A stretch of 64,000 nt of DNA from contig NC_085138.1 in assembly GCF_035046485.1 (NCBI RefSeq), positions 11,750,759 through 11,814,758 of the forward strand. The letters are read 5' to 3'. Positions 10,563 through 22,198 of this stretch are shown piece after piece. Below the pieces are notes generated by a model. That model saw only the letters and a program-made list of their open reading frames with translations, was not told the origin of the DNA and ran no database searches. Numbering within the stretch: position 1 is the stretch's first letter; each line of letters starts with the position of its first letter. This stretch comes from Aedes albopictus (taxonomy: Eukaryota; Arthropoda; Insecta; Diptera; Culicidae). A program made the translations under genes and the position numbers.

Positions 10563-13500
10563 GTTTCGTAAACTATATGAGTACGAACAATTCCTCCAAG
10601 ATTTTTTTCCATAGCTTGCTTCAGTGGTTCCATCATGGCTTCTTCCAGAAATTCAATCAAGAAGTCATCTAGGGATTCCACTAGACATTTTTTCGGGGAT
10701 TTGTCCTGGAACATCTTTAGAGGTTCCTCCAGCAATTGTTCCAGTGCTTTTTTCGAGGTTTTCTTTAGGAATTTCTCCAGAGATCCTTTAAGGTATTTCT
10801 GCAGGTATTCAGAGATTTCTACAGGGATTTCTCCATACATGCTTCCAGAATTCCACTAGAGATTGCTCCAATAATTACATCTGGAATAATTCGAAGTATT
10901 TCGGCAGGAATGTGTTACAGAAAATCTTTTAGAAAATTTTACTTAGAGATTATTAAAAAATACTCCAAGAATTGTTTGAAAAAATTGTACAAAAATACCT
11001 CTAGGGATCCTAGTATTCCTTCAACAATTACTGCAGACATTGATTTATTCAATTTTTTTATCCAGGAATATTCCTACTAAAATTCTTCCAGGTATTCGCT
11101 AAAAAAGCTCTCCTGAGATTCCATAGAGTTCCTCATGGAATTGCTTCCGGGATTGCTCATCGGGTTTCTTCAGAAATTACTTCGAGTTCCTCCAGGGATT
11201 CACCGGAAATTTCTTCTGTTATTCTTTCAAAAACGAATTCCGGGATTATTTCAAAAATGCCTGCAAGAACTCTTGTTGGGATTCCTTCAGAAACTCCCCC
11301 AGGAATTAATCCAGGATTTCAGAATTTCCTCAAGAATTTTAGCGGTTTCTTCAGTATTTTCTCTAAGAATTCATTAGAAACTCCTCCTGGAATTCTCTCA
11401 GAAATCGAACTTTGTATGTCATCATAAATCTTGAGATTCCTCCAGAAACTCCTCAAGGGATTCCTTCGGAAATTCCTCCCGGATTTTTTTTTCAAGAACT
11501 ATTCCAGGTTTTCCTCCTGCCAATCCTCTAGGATTTTATTCAGGCATTTCTCCAGGGACTTCTGCAAGAGTCGGACTGTTGCCCATCGGTCGGACATCGT
11601 CCTGTCGATGGGCAACAACGGGCCCGAAACCGGTCGACTCAAAAAGGTAATTATATCTCCTTTTTAACGTTTTGTAAGAATAATAAGTGTTGTGTCTGTC
11701 TCATCGCGTCGCGTGTTAAAGTGTTTTCTGCAAGAGTTCTACCAAGAATATCTACGGGAATTACCCCAGGTATTTCCTCAGGAATTCCTCCGGGAATTTA
11801 TTCTAGAATGGATCCAAGAATTCTTCCAGGGTTTCCTCCAAGAATTAATCCAGGAATTTGTTCTCTAGGGTTTCTTCTACACATTCATCCAGGAATTATT
11901 TCATGGATCCCTCCAGAAATTCCACCGATGATTCCTGCAGTAATTCCTCCTGAAAATCCTTCTGGAATTCCTCCTGGCACTCCACCAAAATTCCTTTCAG
12001 AATTCCTCTAAAAATTTCTCCAGGAATTCCTTCAGAAATTTCTCCATGGATTTCTACCAGAATTCCTCTAGAGATTCTTCAAGGAATTCATTTAGGGATT
12101 CCTCAAGGTGTTCGTTTAGGGATTCCTCCTGGAGTTCTTCCATTAATAGTTCTACGGAGTTTCCCCTTTGAGGATGCCTCCAGGAATTCCTCAAGAGGTT
12201 TCATAAGAATTACCCCAAGAATCTCTTCAGAAAGTCCTCCAGGAATTGATCCAGGAACTCCCATAGGAATCCATTCATAAATTACTACCGCAATTCCTCC
12301 AGGAATTCCTCCTGGAATTCATCCAAAATCGCTTTGGGAATTACTCTACAAATTTCTATTGGAATTTATTCAGAAATTTCTCTTGGAATTTCTTTAGAAA
12401 TTTATCTTGGAATTTCTCCTGAAATTCCTCCAGTAATTGCTTCCAGAATTTCTCTCGAGATTCTTCCAGGAATAGTTCCTCGGAGTTTCCCCGAAAATTC
12501 CTTCACAAATTTATCCAGGAATTTGTCCTGGGACTCCACAAGGAATTTGTCCAGAACTTCCTGGAGGAATTTGTCCAGAACTTTTCAGGCATTCCTCTTG
12601 AGGTTCCTCCAGAAATTGCTTCAGGGATTCCTCCAGGGATTTTTCCAAGATTTTTTCCAGGAATCTTCCAAGAATTTCTCTAGAAATTTCTCTAAGGATT
12701 CCTCTAGGAATTTTTCAAGAGGTTTCTTTAGAAATTTCTCCATGGACTCATCTCAGGATTTCTCTAGGAATTCATCTAGAGATTGCTCCGGGAGTTCTTC
12801 TAGAGGTCCCTCCCAGAATTCTTCTAAAAACTCCACCAGGAATTTATCCAGAGATTGCTCCAGGCATTAGTCCCGGAATTTCTTCAGGCATTCTTGAAGG
12901 AAATTCTCCAGGGTTTCCTCGAAGGATTTTTTAATGCATTTCTCGAGATACTCCTCCAGCAATTGATACAGGAATGTCTCCAGAAATTTATCCAGGGGTT
13001 CCTCCAGGCATTCCTTCAGAAGTTCCTCCAGAGATTTCTATAGGGATTCCTCCAGGCATTCCAAGACTCCTTCAGAAATTACTACCGTAATTTCTCCAAG
13101 ACTTGATCTATAAAATCCTCCAGGGATTCATTAAGAAATTTCCTCAAGAATTCCTCCCAGAGTTTATCCAAGAATTATTCCAATAATTTCTCCTGGGATT
13201 CCTGCATGTATTCCTTCTGAGATTTCTCTAGGAGTTCTTTCAAATATTTTTTCAGGAATCCCCCAGGAAATCCTTAACGGACTCTTTTAAAAAATTTCCC
13301 CAAAAACTCTTTCCGGAATTCAATCAAGAATTATTCCAGGTATTGTCCTGGCATTCTTCCAGGAATTCATCCAGGCATTTCTACCACGAATTTCAACGGA
13401 ATTACCCCAGGTATTTCTTTAGGAATACCTCCGGGAATTTATTCAGGAATGGATCCAGGAATTCGTACAGCAATTGCTTCAGGAATTCCTCCAGAAATCC

Positions 13501-15596
13501 TTCCAGGGTTTCCTCCAAGAATTAATCCAGGAATTTCTTCTCCTCGGTTTTCTCTACACATTCTCCAGGAATTATTTCATGGATTCCTCCAGAAATTCCA
13601 CCGATACTTCCTTCTGAAATTGCTCCTGGAATTCCTCCAGAAATGCCTTTTCAAATTTCTCCTGGAACTCCACCAGAAATTCCTTTCAGAATTCCTTTAC
13701 AGATTCTTCCAGGAATTCATATAAGGATTTTTCAAAGAATTGATTTAGGAATTCCTCCTGGAATTCTTCCATGAATAGTTTCATGGAATTTCCCCAAGAT
13801 TTCCTATAAAGATTCCTCCAGGAATTCCTCCTGGGATTCCGCATGGAAGTTGTCCGGAAGTTCCTCCAGGAATGCCTTCTGAGGTTCCTCCAGAAATTTG
13901 TTTCAGGGATTCTTTCAGGGTTCTTCTGAGAATTCCCCCAGGAATTCTTCCAAGAATTCCTGTAGAAATTTCTCTAAGAATTTTTCCAGGAATTCCTTAA
14001 GAAGTTTCTTCGGAAATGCCCAAGGAATTCCTTCAGAAAGTCCTCCTAAAGGAATGCTATCAGAAATTACTACCGCAATTTCTCCAGGGGCTCCTTAAGA
14101 AATTCCCCCAGAAATTCCTCCCGGAGTTTTTCCAGGAATTATTCCAAGAATTCTTCCAGGGGTTCCTGTTTGAGTTCCTCCTGAGATTCCTCTAGGAATT
14201 CTTTCAAGGATTTCTCCGGGAATTCTCTTGAAAATCCTCCAATGATTCCTTCAGAAATTCCCCCAGAAATTTCTCTGTGAATTTATCCAGCAATTATTCC
14301 AGGTATTTCTCCAGGATTTCATCCAGGCATTTCTCCAGGGACTCCTCCAGGAATTCCACGAAGATCTACCCCAGATATTTCTTCAGAAATTCCTACAGGA
14401 ATTTCTTCAGAAATTGCTCGAGGAATCCCTCCAGGAATTTCTTCGGAAATTCCTACAGCATTCCTTCAAGAATTACTGCAGCAAATACTTCAGAGATTAC
14501 TACAGATATTCTTTCAGGAGATTCTTTAGGAAATTTTATTGGAATTTTTCCAAGGGATTCCTCCGGAAATTCTTGCAGGTTTCCTCCAAGAATTAATCCA
14601 TGGATTTCCACTCCAAAGATTCCTCTAGAAAGGGCCCATATAGCCGAGGCGGTAAACGCACGGGTATTCAGCATGACCATACTGAGGGTGACGGGTTCGA
14701 TTCCCGGTCGGTCCAGGATCTTTTCATGAAGGAAATTTCCTTTACTTCCTTGGGCACAAAGTATCTTCGTGCCTGTCACACGATATACGCATGCAAAATG
14801 GTCATTGGCAGAGGAAGCTCTCAGTTAATAACTGTGGAAGTGCTCAAAGAACACTGCTGAGATGCAGGCTTTGTCCCAATGAGGGAGTTACGCCAAGAAG
14901 AGAGAGAGATTCCTCAAGAAATCCGCCCAGGAGTTATTTCACGGATTCCTCCAGAAATTCCTCCAAAAATTCCTCCAAGAATTCTTCCAAGAATTGCTCA
15001 TGGAATTCCTCCTGGAATTCCTCCAGAAATTCCTCTGGGAATTCTTTTAGCAATTTATCTTGGAATTTCATCAGAAATTTTTCTAATGCTCCAGGCATTA
15101 CTCCAGGAACTTCTCCAGGGATTCCTTCTTCAGAAATTTCTCCATTAACTTCTCCAGGGATGCCGCCAGGAATTTGTCCAGGAAATTCTCCAGGATTTCG
15201 TACCAATTTGTACGATAATAAAAAAAAAATCCCCTAATGCTCCAGGCACTAGTCCAGGAACTTCTTCAGGGATTCCGCATGGAATTTATCCAGAAGGTTG
15301 TCCAGGATTTCCTCCAGAAATACATCTAGGAATTGCTTCTGTGATTTCTCGAAGAAGTCCTCCAGAGATTCCTCCAGGAATGCGTCCAGAAATTCCTCCA
15401 AGGATTCATCTAAATTTTTTCTAGTAATTTTTACAGGGATTTCTGATGCGGATTCTTCAGATTTTTTTCCTGAAATTCTCGCATAATTGCTCTTTGGATT
15501 CTTCCAGGAATTCATCCAGGAATTCCTCCAGGTATACTTTCAGAAATTTCTCCAGGGATTCCTGCAGGTTTTGCTCCAAGAATTCCTGTAATGATT
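10563..15596 (+). repeat. Core minisatellite of element A (CTCCAGGAATTC)n
   Basis: About 5 kb of a degenerate 12-bp unit, consensus CTCCAGGAATTC, with frequent CAGAAATT and GAGATT variants. The unit contains no stop in any of its six frames: plus-strand products are LQEF, SRNS and PGIP repeats. It therefore generates many false ORFs, for example the 178-codon frame at 12334-12870. A non-array 110-bp stretch (about 11575-11690, GACATCGTCCTGTCGATGGGC) interrupts it. A SINE interrupts it at 14632-14906. Confidence 0.9.
14632..14906 (+). mobile_element. tRNA-derived SINE
   Basis: The head GGGCCCATATAGCCGAGGCGG carries an A-box-like TAGCCGAGGCGG and, 45 bp on, a B box GGTTCGATTCCCGG. These are internal RNA polymerase III promoters. 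The body follows (CACACGATATACGCATGCAAAATGG, GGGAGTTACGCCAAGAAG). Imperfect 15-bp flanks AGATTCCTC(T/A)AGAAA at 14617-14631 and 14907-14921 may be the target duplication, though the surrounding array makes that weak. Fragments of the same SINE flank element B at 25320-25480 and 32755-32880. Confidence 0.8.
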
Positions 15597-15620
15597 TCTT
15601 CCGAAATTTATCTCTGAATT
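15597..15620. repeat. 24-bp target-site duplication, left copy
   Basis: The stretch TCTTCCGAAATTTATCTC.. is repeated exactly at 16279-16302, on the far side of the minus-strand SINE. Confidence 0.9.
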
Positions 15621-16278
15621 GAGCTTGAGCTTGAGCTTGATTGACCGCCCGTGGATGCTACTCCAGTATCGCCAGACCACCTACACTCACACAAGGACCA
15701 ATGAGATAACTGCCGGGGACTAGCAGGCATCTTCAGTGTGTGAGCGTTGGTGATCTTCTATTTTTAGGCGACAATGGCGCCTGCCACGTCAGGTTGCAGG
15801 TCAATGTGGGGAAGGGGTAAGGAAGTGATGATTGCAATCGTTTGTATCCACATCTGGCCGAATATACCTCTGCGCCAGCACAAATTCATGCGGATGTTGG
15901 AGTTTTTGGTGGGAATTGGTTGGCAGAAGGTTCACACATTGGTTTGTGGATACCAGGGGAAGGTGATAGAATTGTGTGTTTTTATTATTTTGAAGATGTG
16001 CGGCACAGTTCGCTCGATTGCATAACTTGTAGGCGTTTTTCTAATAGGATTGTGACACTGTGCTGTGAAAGTTTAGAAGGAAGGGAAACGGCTTTTTCAA
16101 CCCGTTTCTGTTCTAGCGACGGCTATGAACATGTTTATATACATGAGTTGTATATGTAGAGAGCAGAGAGAAAGTATATAGAAAGATACAAAGTAGGAGG
16201 AAAGGGACGGGCCAGGGATTGAACCCAGGACCTTCTGCATATAAATCAGAAGCGGTAGCCACTAGACCACCAAGCCCG
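15621..16278 (-). mobile_element. Complete 658-bp tRNA-derived SINE
   Basis: On the minus strand the element starts with a tRNA-like head, GACGGGCTTGGTGGTCTAG, with B box GGTTCAATCCC 50 bp on (16278-16204). It runs through a long unrelated body and ends in a tandem CAAGCT tail (15621-15641). It is flanked by an exact 24-bp duplication (15597-15620 and 16279-16302). A LINE-mobilised insertion would leave this structure. The length is large for a SINE. Plus-strand ORFs at 15774-16159 are by-products. Confidence 0.85.
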
Positions 16279-16302
16279 TCTTCCGAAATTTATCTCTGAA
16301 TT

Positions 16303-17220
16303 TTTACAAAAAAATTATTCAGCGATAAGTTTAAAAATTTCAATAATCCGTTCATAATCTTTATCACGGATTCACTCCAGGGTTTTTTTTAGAATTAGAT
16401 TTTTTTAATAATTTGAAGGATTTCTAGAGGAATTCCTCCAGCGATTTGTATTGGAATCCTTTTAGATAATTTTAGAGGGACACAGAAGCCAAGAAATTCT
16501 CCAAGTAGTCATCTAGGAATTCTTTCACAATTATCTTCAAGAAATCTTTAAGGAATCTAATCATGAATACCTTCAAGATTACCCCTTGCAGCAAAAGCTT
16601 TTAAATATATTAAAATTTCATCAATGGCCTTTTGAATGTGTGCATTGTTTGATAGACGCACAAATACCCGAAATAAAAGATATTAGTGACCGACTAGAAA
16701 TCACCTCCAGCATGGCTTTAAAGGATACACTCGCGTTTACGCTTGAGCTACATGAATCATTTCTTATTATGTAACATCTATTCTCATTAGGAATTCAAAA
16801 ACTTTTGCTGGAATTCCATTGCAAATTCAACCAAATTTTTCCCACATAATACTTGAATTCCACAAAGAAGCACTTAACCATATTTTGCAGTAATGCTGCT
16901 AGAAAATTCAAAGATTCTTAAAGATACTCATCAAAGAATTCCTGGAAATTATCATTTAGATTTAATTTCTCAGCGGTTCAAAAAAGAAGACTAACAAAGC
17001 ATTGCTATTTATATAATTCTGGTTATATAATGTTTGGAAATCAAAATTAACTAATTACATAGATCATTTTGAACAATGATCTTGTAAGGAGTGACAAGTT
17101 GAGAATAGTCTCCAATAACTGTCAATTTGAACACATATTAGGTATGCCATATAAATGTCTATTATAGATCTATGTGTGTCACCACGAGTGGTTTTCAGAT
17201 TTTTTTCTAATTTCCATATA
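16303..17220. other. Right subterminal part of element A, no gene
   Basis: AT-rich DNA with a few decayed 12-bp array words up to about 16575. After that there is non-repetitive AT-rich sequence up to the G-rich right end. I see no coding frame of interest. Confidence 0.5.
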
Positions 17221-17311
17221 TAAAGACATGAAAAATTTCTGGGGGGGGCCTGGCGGATTCTGGGGGGGGGGGGGGCTGGCCCCCCTGGCCCCCCCTCTAG
17301 TTACGCCAATG

Positions 17312-17319
17312 CCTTTCGC
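17312..17319. repeat. 8-bp target-site duplication, right copy (element A)
   Basis: CCTTTCGC, identical to 6372-6379, directly follows the terminus CTAGTTACGCCAATG. Confidence 0.9.
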
Positions 17320-17935
17320 TAGATAGTATTCCCCCCACCATCATCCCGAACTTGTGCTGCAAACTTTTCAAACGACCGTTGAGTCCATTTTTACGGACAC
17401 GGCTTCCCCGGGTGATTCATTAATGGAGCAGAACTTCCGCACGGCTGCTGCAGCAGCAGCAACAGCAGCCCTTTTTCAGCTGCATCTATACCTATTCCAT
17501 CCATTTTAGTGCCCGAGGACGGACGAATGGCAAGCGAGTTACAACTTGTGCGCCGTGGTCCGCTCCCAGGAGGCAAATTCCGGCCAACAAAGAGCACTAA
17601 ACGTGATCGATTGTTTCATTTCGGTGATGAAAGTGGTCGTGCACGGCCGGAGAGCAGTCAGTGGGTCACATGTGAGGGCGGGAAGCGGAAGAGTAGTCAG
17701 TCAGCGCCACTGCATGGTGGTGATGACGAAAACGACCGTGGATGTGACAAACTTGTCCCGCTTCGTGGCCATAAAGGGATTGCGACTTTGTCCCACGGTG
17801 CCAGGAGTGAAAAATCGATTCCATTTTGTCACGGTCATCTGCGATGAACTGGGAGGATGCTCGATGGCAGTGTATGACATTTGGTGGGAGAGGTTAACTT
17901 TTTTCGAAAAAAAAATATAGTTTATATTAACTTCG
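17320..17935. other. Low-repeat, GC-balanced island
   Basis: This segment lacks the repeat themes around it and has balanced composition. It contains a GCAGCAGCAGCAACAGCAGC microsatellite near 17449 and two related blocks, CGTGATCGATTGTTTCATTT near 17601 and AAAATCGATTCCATTTTGTC near 17810. ORFs of 112 and 124 codons overlap in different frames and match no family I know. Old unique DNA or a regulatory region is possible. No function is assigned. Confidence 0.35.
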
Positions 17936-18179
17936 GGTTGAGCTACAGAACTTTCAAAGTTCTGTGGTACGTGTTAACCCGTAGATTACGGGGCTTAATA
18001 AAAAATTCAAACCACTGACAAAGGCGCAAAGTTGAATATTTTTAATGGAATTTTGAGGGTCACTTCGTTCTTAGTTGCAGTTTCAATTATGTTATGCCTT
18101 GCTAGGAGCCTAAAAAAATTGGAGACACGTGAACAGTTTTACTCCGGCAGGAGGAATAAAAATAGCATAACCTTCTTTT
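17936..18179. other. AT-rich spacer, no gene seen
   Basis: Short spacer with an inverted pair CTACAGAACTTTCAAAGTTCTGTGG (about 17943-17967) and no supported gene. Confidence 0.4.
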
Positions 18180-19625
18180 TTTGCAGACCCCCATTGGAGA
18201 GAGAGAGAGCTCAACGAAAATGGAAAAAAGAACTCAACAAAGTTAAGAAAGAGAGAGAACTTAAGGAAGTTGAGTGAGAGAACTCAATGAAACTTAGAGA
18301 GAGAACTCAAAGAAGAAGAGAGAAAGAGAGAAGATGAAAAATGAAATAGAAAACTCAAGAAAGATGCAAGAGAACTCAACGAAGATGAGAGACAGAACAC
18401 AACGGAGATGAGAAAGAGAACACAACGAGATTAGAGGACTTAACAAAGATTAAAGAGAACCAATGAAAATGAGAGAACGAGAACTCAATTAAGATAAGAG
18501 AAAGAAAAGATAAAAGATGAAATAGAAGTTTCAAGAAAGATGCGAGACAACACAACAAAGATGAGAGACAGAACTCAACGTAGATGAGATAGAGAAATCG
18601 TCAAAGATAAAAGAACTTATCGAAAATGAGAGAACTCAACGAAGATGACAGGCAGAGCTCAACGAAGTTTAGAAAGAACTTAATGAAGATGAGAGAGAAC
18701 TCATCGAAGATGAGAGAACTTAACGAATATTAAAGAGAACTTAACGATGATGATGACGAAATGAAATTATGAGACATAACTCAACCCAGTTTAGAGAGAA
18801 CTCAACGAAGATAAGCGAAAGAGTCAAGTTAAAAGATGAAATCGTGAACTCAAGAAATATGCGAGAGAACTCAACGAGGGTGAGAGACAGAACTGAACGA
18901 AGATGAGAAAGAGAACTCGACGAAGATGAGGGAACTTAACAAAAATGAGAGAAGTCAACGAAGATGCGAGAGCGAGAGAACTTAATGAAGATAAGAAAAC
19001 GAGAGAATTCATAGAAGATAAGAGAACACAAGAAAGATGCCGGAAAACTCCACGAAGCTGAGAACTCAACATAGATTAGAGAGAGAACTTAACGAAGATG
19101 ATAGAGAGAATTCAACGAAGATTAGAGAGAAAACTCTGGAGAAGATGAAAGAGCACTGAACAGAGATGAGAGAACTCAATGAAGATGAGAGAGCGAGAGA
19201 ACTGAACGAAGATGAGAAAGCGAGACAACGCAACAAAGATGACAGAGCGAGAGAACTCAACGGAGATGAAAGAGAACTTGAGAAAAAATAGAAAGAACTC
19301 AACGAAGATTAGAGAGAGAACTCAAGAAAAATGAGAGATCTCAACGAAGATGAGAGATAACTGAACAGAGATGAGAGAACTTAATGAAGCTAAGAGAGCG
19401 AGGGAACTCAACGAAAATGAGAGACAGAACTGAACGTAGATTATAGAGAGAGAACTCAGCGAAGATGAGGAAAAACGAGAACTCTAGAAGGATGCGAGAG
19501 AACTCAACGAACATGAGAAAGAACCCAATGAAGATGAGAACTAGAAATCAACGAAGATGAGAGCGAGAACTCGCCAAAGATCAGAGAGCGAGAACTCATC
19601 GAACATGAGAAGAATGCAAGACAAC
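18180..19625 (+). repeat. Degenerate minisatellite GAGAGAACTCAACGAAGATGA
   Basis: About 1.45 kb of imperfect ~18-21 bp units around GAGAGAACTCAACGAAGATGA, strongly purine-rich on the plus strand. Phasing is loose, with insertions such as AAAGAGCGA. The minus-strand Ser/Leu/Val-rich frames (18376-19302) are by-products of the pyrimidine-rich strand. Confidence 0.85.
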
Positions 19626-20020
19626 ATGATAATCACGGCCGTTCGGCGAAGCTCACTTCGATCTAGGTAATTTGCGGGGAACTGGCATTAGGGGAAAAGA
19701 GCCCAATCAATACAGCCACATTTTCGAAATGTCTTTAAAATCGAATTTTACATGAAATCAAAGCAATTTTTTTTTAATTTTATTTCTATTTGAATTGTGT
19801 GCCAAAATGTACCAAAACATATAAAAACTGCATAAAAACTGCTTGAAAGGGCCAGAGTTTTTGGTATATATTAGTAATTTTCACTAAATAACGAATAAAC
19901 ACTATCCACGCTAGCTTATCGTAATCTTATGTCTCCAAAAATATGAATGGTTGATTAAAAAGACAATATTTCGAGCAATCGACAAACACAATAACGTTAT
20001 TTGCATAAATGTCCCAAAAA
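19626..20020. other. AT-rich spacer, no gene seen
   Basis: Starts GATAATCACGGCCGTTCGGCGAAGC and becomes AT-rich. No coding or RNA gene is supported. Confidence 0.4.
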
Positions 20021-20026
20021 AAAATT

Positions 20027-20245
20027 GAGGAGCCTCGTAGCTGTGCGGTTAGGGTCACCAAGCTTCTAATCGCACCATGCTATGGGGTGAGGGTTCGATT
20101 CCCGCTCCGGCCGATGAAACTTTTCGCAAGAATAGTTTCTTCTCCGTATCCACTGGTGCATGATCCGTGTGTCCGTTGTCTAGTGTTAAGCTTCGTTCAG
20201 TCTGTACAGCCGCTGGCTGAAGACGGTGTCCGTGTCTTTTAAAAT
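20027..20245 (+). mobile_element. tRNA-derived SINE (second family)
   Basis: GGAGCCTCGTAGCTGTGCGG has an A-box-like TAGCTGTGCGGTTAG, and GGGTTCGATTCCCGCTCCGG supplies the B box about 55 bp later. The non-tRNA body ends near GTGTCCGTGTCTTTT. The tRNA part is followed by unrelated sequence, so this is a SINE, not a tRNA gene. No clear target duplication was found. Confidence 0.7.
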
Positions 20246-20639
20246 CTGAAAATCATTTAGGGTTTCTTTTGAAGATGTCTCCGAGAATTTATTTACCCTG
20301 GAATTCCTTAACGAATTGCTTCAGAAATTCCTCCAGGGGTTCCTTCGGAAATTTAGAGATTCGTGACAAGCACTTGATGGAGCCTGGTTACTGGTTATGC
20401 TGTATTTGCCAAACGACCTTTCTGTGTGAATAGTGTAGGTTTGTGCCACAGTGTAGTGTAGTGTAGTGTAGTACACATCCGTGAATCTATGGTATCTATA
20501 GTATCTAAAGTAGGAATCGGGTAGGCATGAAACAATGAAGTGCGTCATCATTCCACCAAACTGTCGCTGCAAGACAAGCGGTCAAAGTGATAGCGAGATT
20601 AGAGGATGAGCAATTATAGAAAAGTTAAATGGGCTTCTG
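20246..20639. repeat. Array fragment, GTAGT microsatellite and spacer
   Basis: 20270-20360 is a stray piece of the CTCCAGGAATTC-type minisatellite (GCTTCAGAAATTCCTCCAGG). A short GTAGT-type microsatellite sits at 20452-20475. The rest shows no gene. Confidence 0.5.
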
Positions 20640-22198
20640 TATTCCCCTGAAACCGCTCTGAAGCCCCTTGAAATGCCTTGAAACGCTTTGAAATGCCTAT
20701 AGAACCCCCTTGAAATCTTCGTGAAATACACCTGAGAGCCTCCGAAACCCCATGAAACAACTCTGAAATCTCCTGAAACGCTCTGAAACTAATTGAAACA
20801 CCTTGAAACGCCTCCTAACCATAAAACCAGATGAGCCTCTGAGCCCTCTTTATCTCTTTGAAACGCTATCAAACACCTCTGAAACCCCTACGAAACCCAC
20901 GCATTGAAACTTAAAACGCCTCTAAAACCTCTACAAAACCTCCCTTAAATTCACCTGAGGGCCTCTGAAGCCCTTTAAAATCCCTGAAACGCATTGAAAC
21001 GCTTTGAAGCACCTCTGAAATCCCTATAAAACCTTCGTAAAATTGACCTGAGATCCTCTGAAGCCCCCTAAAACTCCTGTGAATCCTCCTGAAACGCATT
21101 GAAACGCCCTGAACCCTCCATAACTCGCGCGATTGGCCACCACTGTCAGCACCACGCTAACGCTGAATACCAAAAGCGAGGTTTTATCAACGTGTTGAAC
21201 AAAATTCAACAGCGCGATCGCTCGAAGGTTAAAAGCTTCGACATGCCTCTGAAACCCTCATGAAATCTTCGTGAAACTCAGCTGCAAGCCTCTTAAGCTA
21301 CCTCAAATTCACCGGATACCTCCTGAAATGTCCTAAAATGCATTGAAACGCCTTGAAACGCTTTGAAACGCCTCTGAATCATTCATGAAACCTTCGTGAA
21401 ATTTACCTGCGAGCCTCTGAAGCCCCCGTAAGGCCCCCTTAAAATGCCCTGAACGCCTTGAAGCGATTGAAATGCCTCTAAAACCCCTTTAAAATATCTG
21501 TGAAAGACACCTGAGAGCATCTGACGCCCCCCTAAACTCCTGTGAAATCTCCTGAAAGGCCCTGAAACGCATTGAAACGCCTTGAATAGCCTCCTCAAGT
21601 TAAAGAGGGTTTGTCCTCCTTTAACGCCCGGAAACGCACTAAAACACCCTGCAACGCCTTGAAACGCTTTGAAACGCCTCTTAAACCCCAATAAAACGTC
21701 CGTAAAATTCACCCGAGAGCCTCTGAAGCCCCCTAAAGCCCCTGTGAAACCTCCTGAAATACCCTGAAACGCATTGAAACGCCTTCAAACGCTTTGAAAC
21801 CCTCATGCATTCACCGTGAAATTCACCTGCGAGTCTCTTAAGCTCCCTCAAACTCACCGGAAACCTCCTGAAATGCCCTGAAACGCATTGAAACGCTTTG
21901 CAGCGCCTCTAAACCCCTATGAAACCTCCGTCAAATACACCTGCGACCCTCTGAAGGCACTCTTGACTTCCTGAAACCTCCCGAAAGGCCTTGAAATGCT
22001 ATTCACGCATTGACACATCTTGAAACACTTTGAAACGCCTCCGGAACCCCATGAAACATCCGTGAAAATCACCTACGAATTTCTGAAGCACCATATACCT
22101 CTCAAAAACCTCCTGAAACGCCTTGAAACGCCTCTGAAACACAAATGAAATCTATGGGAAACGCACCTGAAAGCCACTAAAGCCCTTCAACCCGTGAA
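20640..22198 (+). repeat. Degenerate minisatellite CTGAAACGCCTTGAAACGC
   Basis: About 1.5 kb of imperfect repeats of TGAAACGC(C/T)TTGAAACGC alternating with CCTCTGAAACCCC. A longer super-unit of roughly 120-140 bp is suggested by the recurring AAATTCACCTGAGAGCCTCTGAAGC. A reverse-oriented relative lies at 40066-40740. The minus-strand frames at 20911-21712 (FKGLQRPSG...) are by-products. Confidence 0.85.
21113..21236 (-). mobile_element. ~120-bp MITE nested in the array
   Basis: AACCCTCCATAACTCGCGCG... to ...GCGATCGCTCGAAGGTT is the reverse complement of the copy at 25629-25756. Short inverted ends AACC(C/T)TC fit a small MITE, possibly using a TTAA-like site. It interrupts the CTGAAACGC array cleanly. 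Confidence 0.65.

Larger units (their letters stand above)
6380..17311 (+). mobile_element. hAT-like non-autonomous element A carrying a minisatellite core
   Basis: The element is bounded by perfect 15-bp terminal inverted repeats (CATTGGCGTAACTAG at 6380; its complement ending at 17311) and an 8-bp target duplication CCTTTCGC. An 8-bp duplication and a CA..G start are typical of hAT transposons. The left subterminal zone (to 6530) reads GGGCGCCTGATATGTG...GCAAATTGG; the right zone is G/C-homopolymer-rich with TCTGGGGGGG...CATGAAAAATTTCTG. Both end types recur in element B (25481-32754), and the left type also at 53290-53350. The interior is a ~5-kb 12-bp array, later invaded by a 4-kb TA element and two SINEs. 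No transposase was seen, so mobility must have come in trans. Confidence 0.85.

Noticed and set aside
12334..12870. 178-codon gene with SRNS/LQ repeats
   Set aside because: Direct product of the stop-free 12-bp minisatellite; all frames on both strands are similarly open.
16204..16278. Functional tRNA gene on the minus strand
   Set aside because: The tRNA-like part is followed by a long SINE body and lies inside a 24-bp target duplication. The heads at 14632, 20027 and 47312 are rejected as tRNA genes because each also runs into a non-tRNA body.
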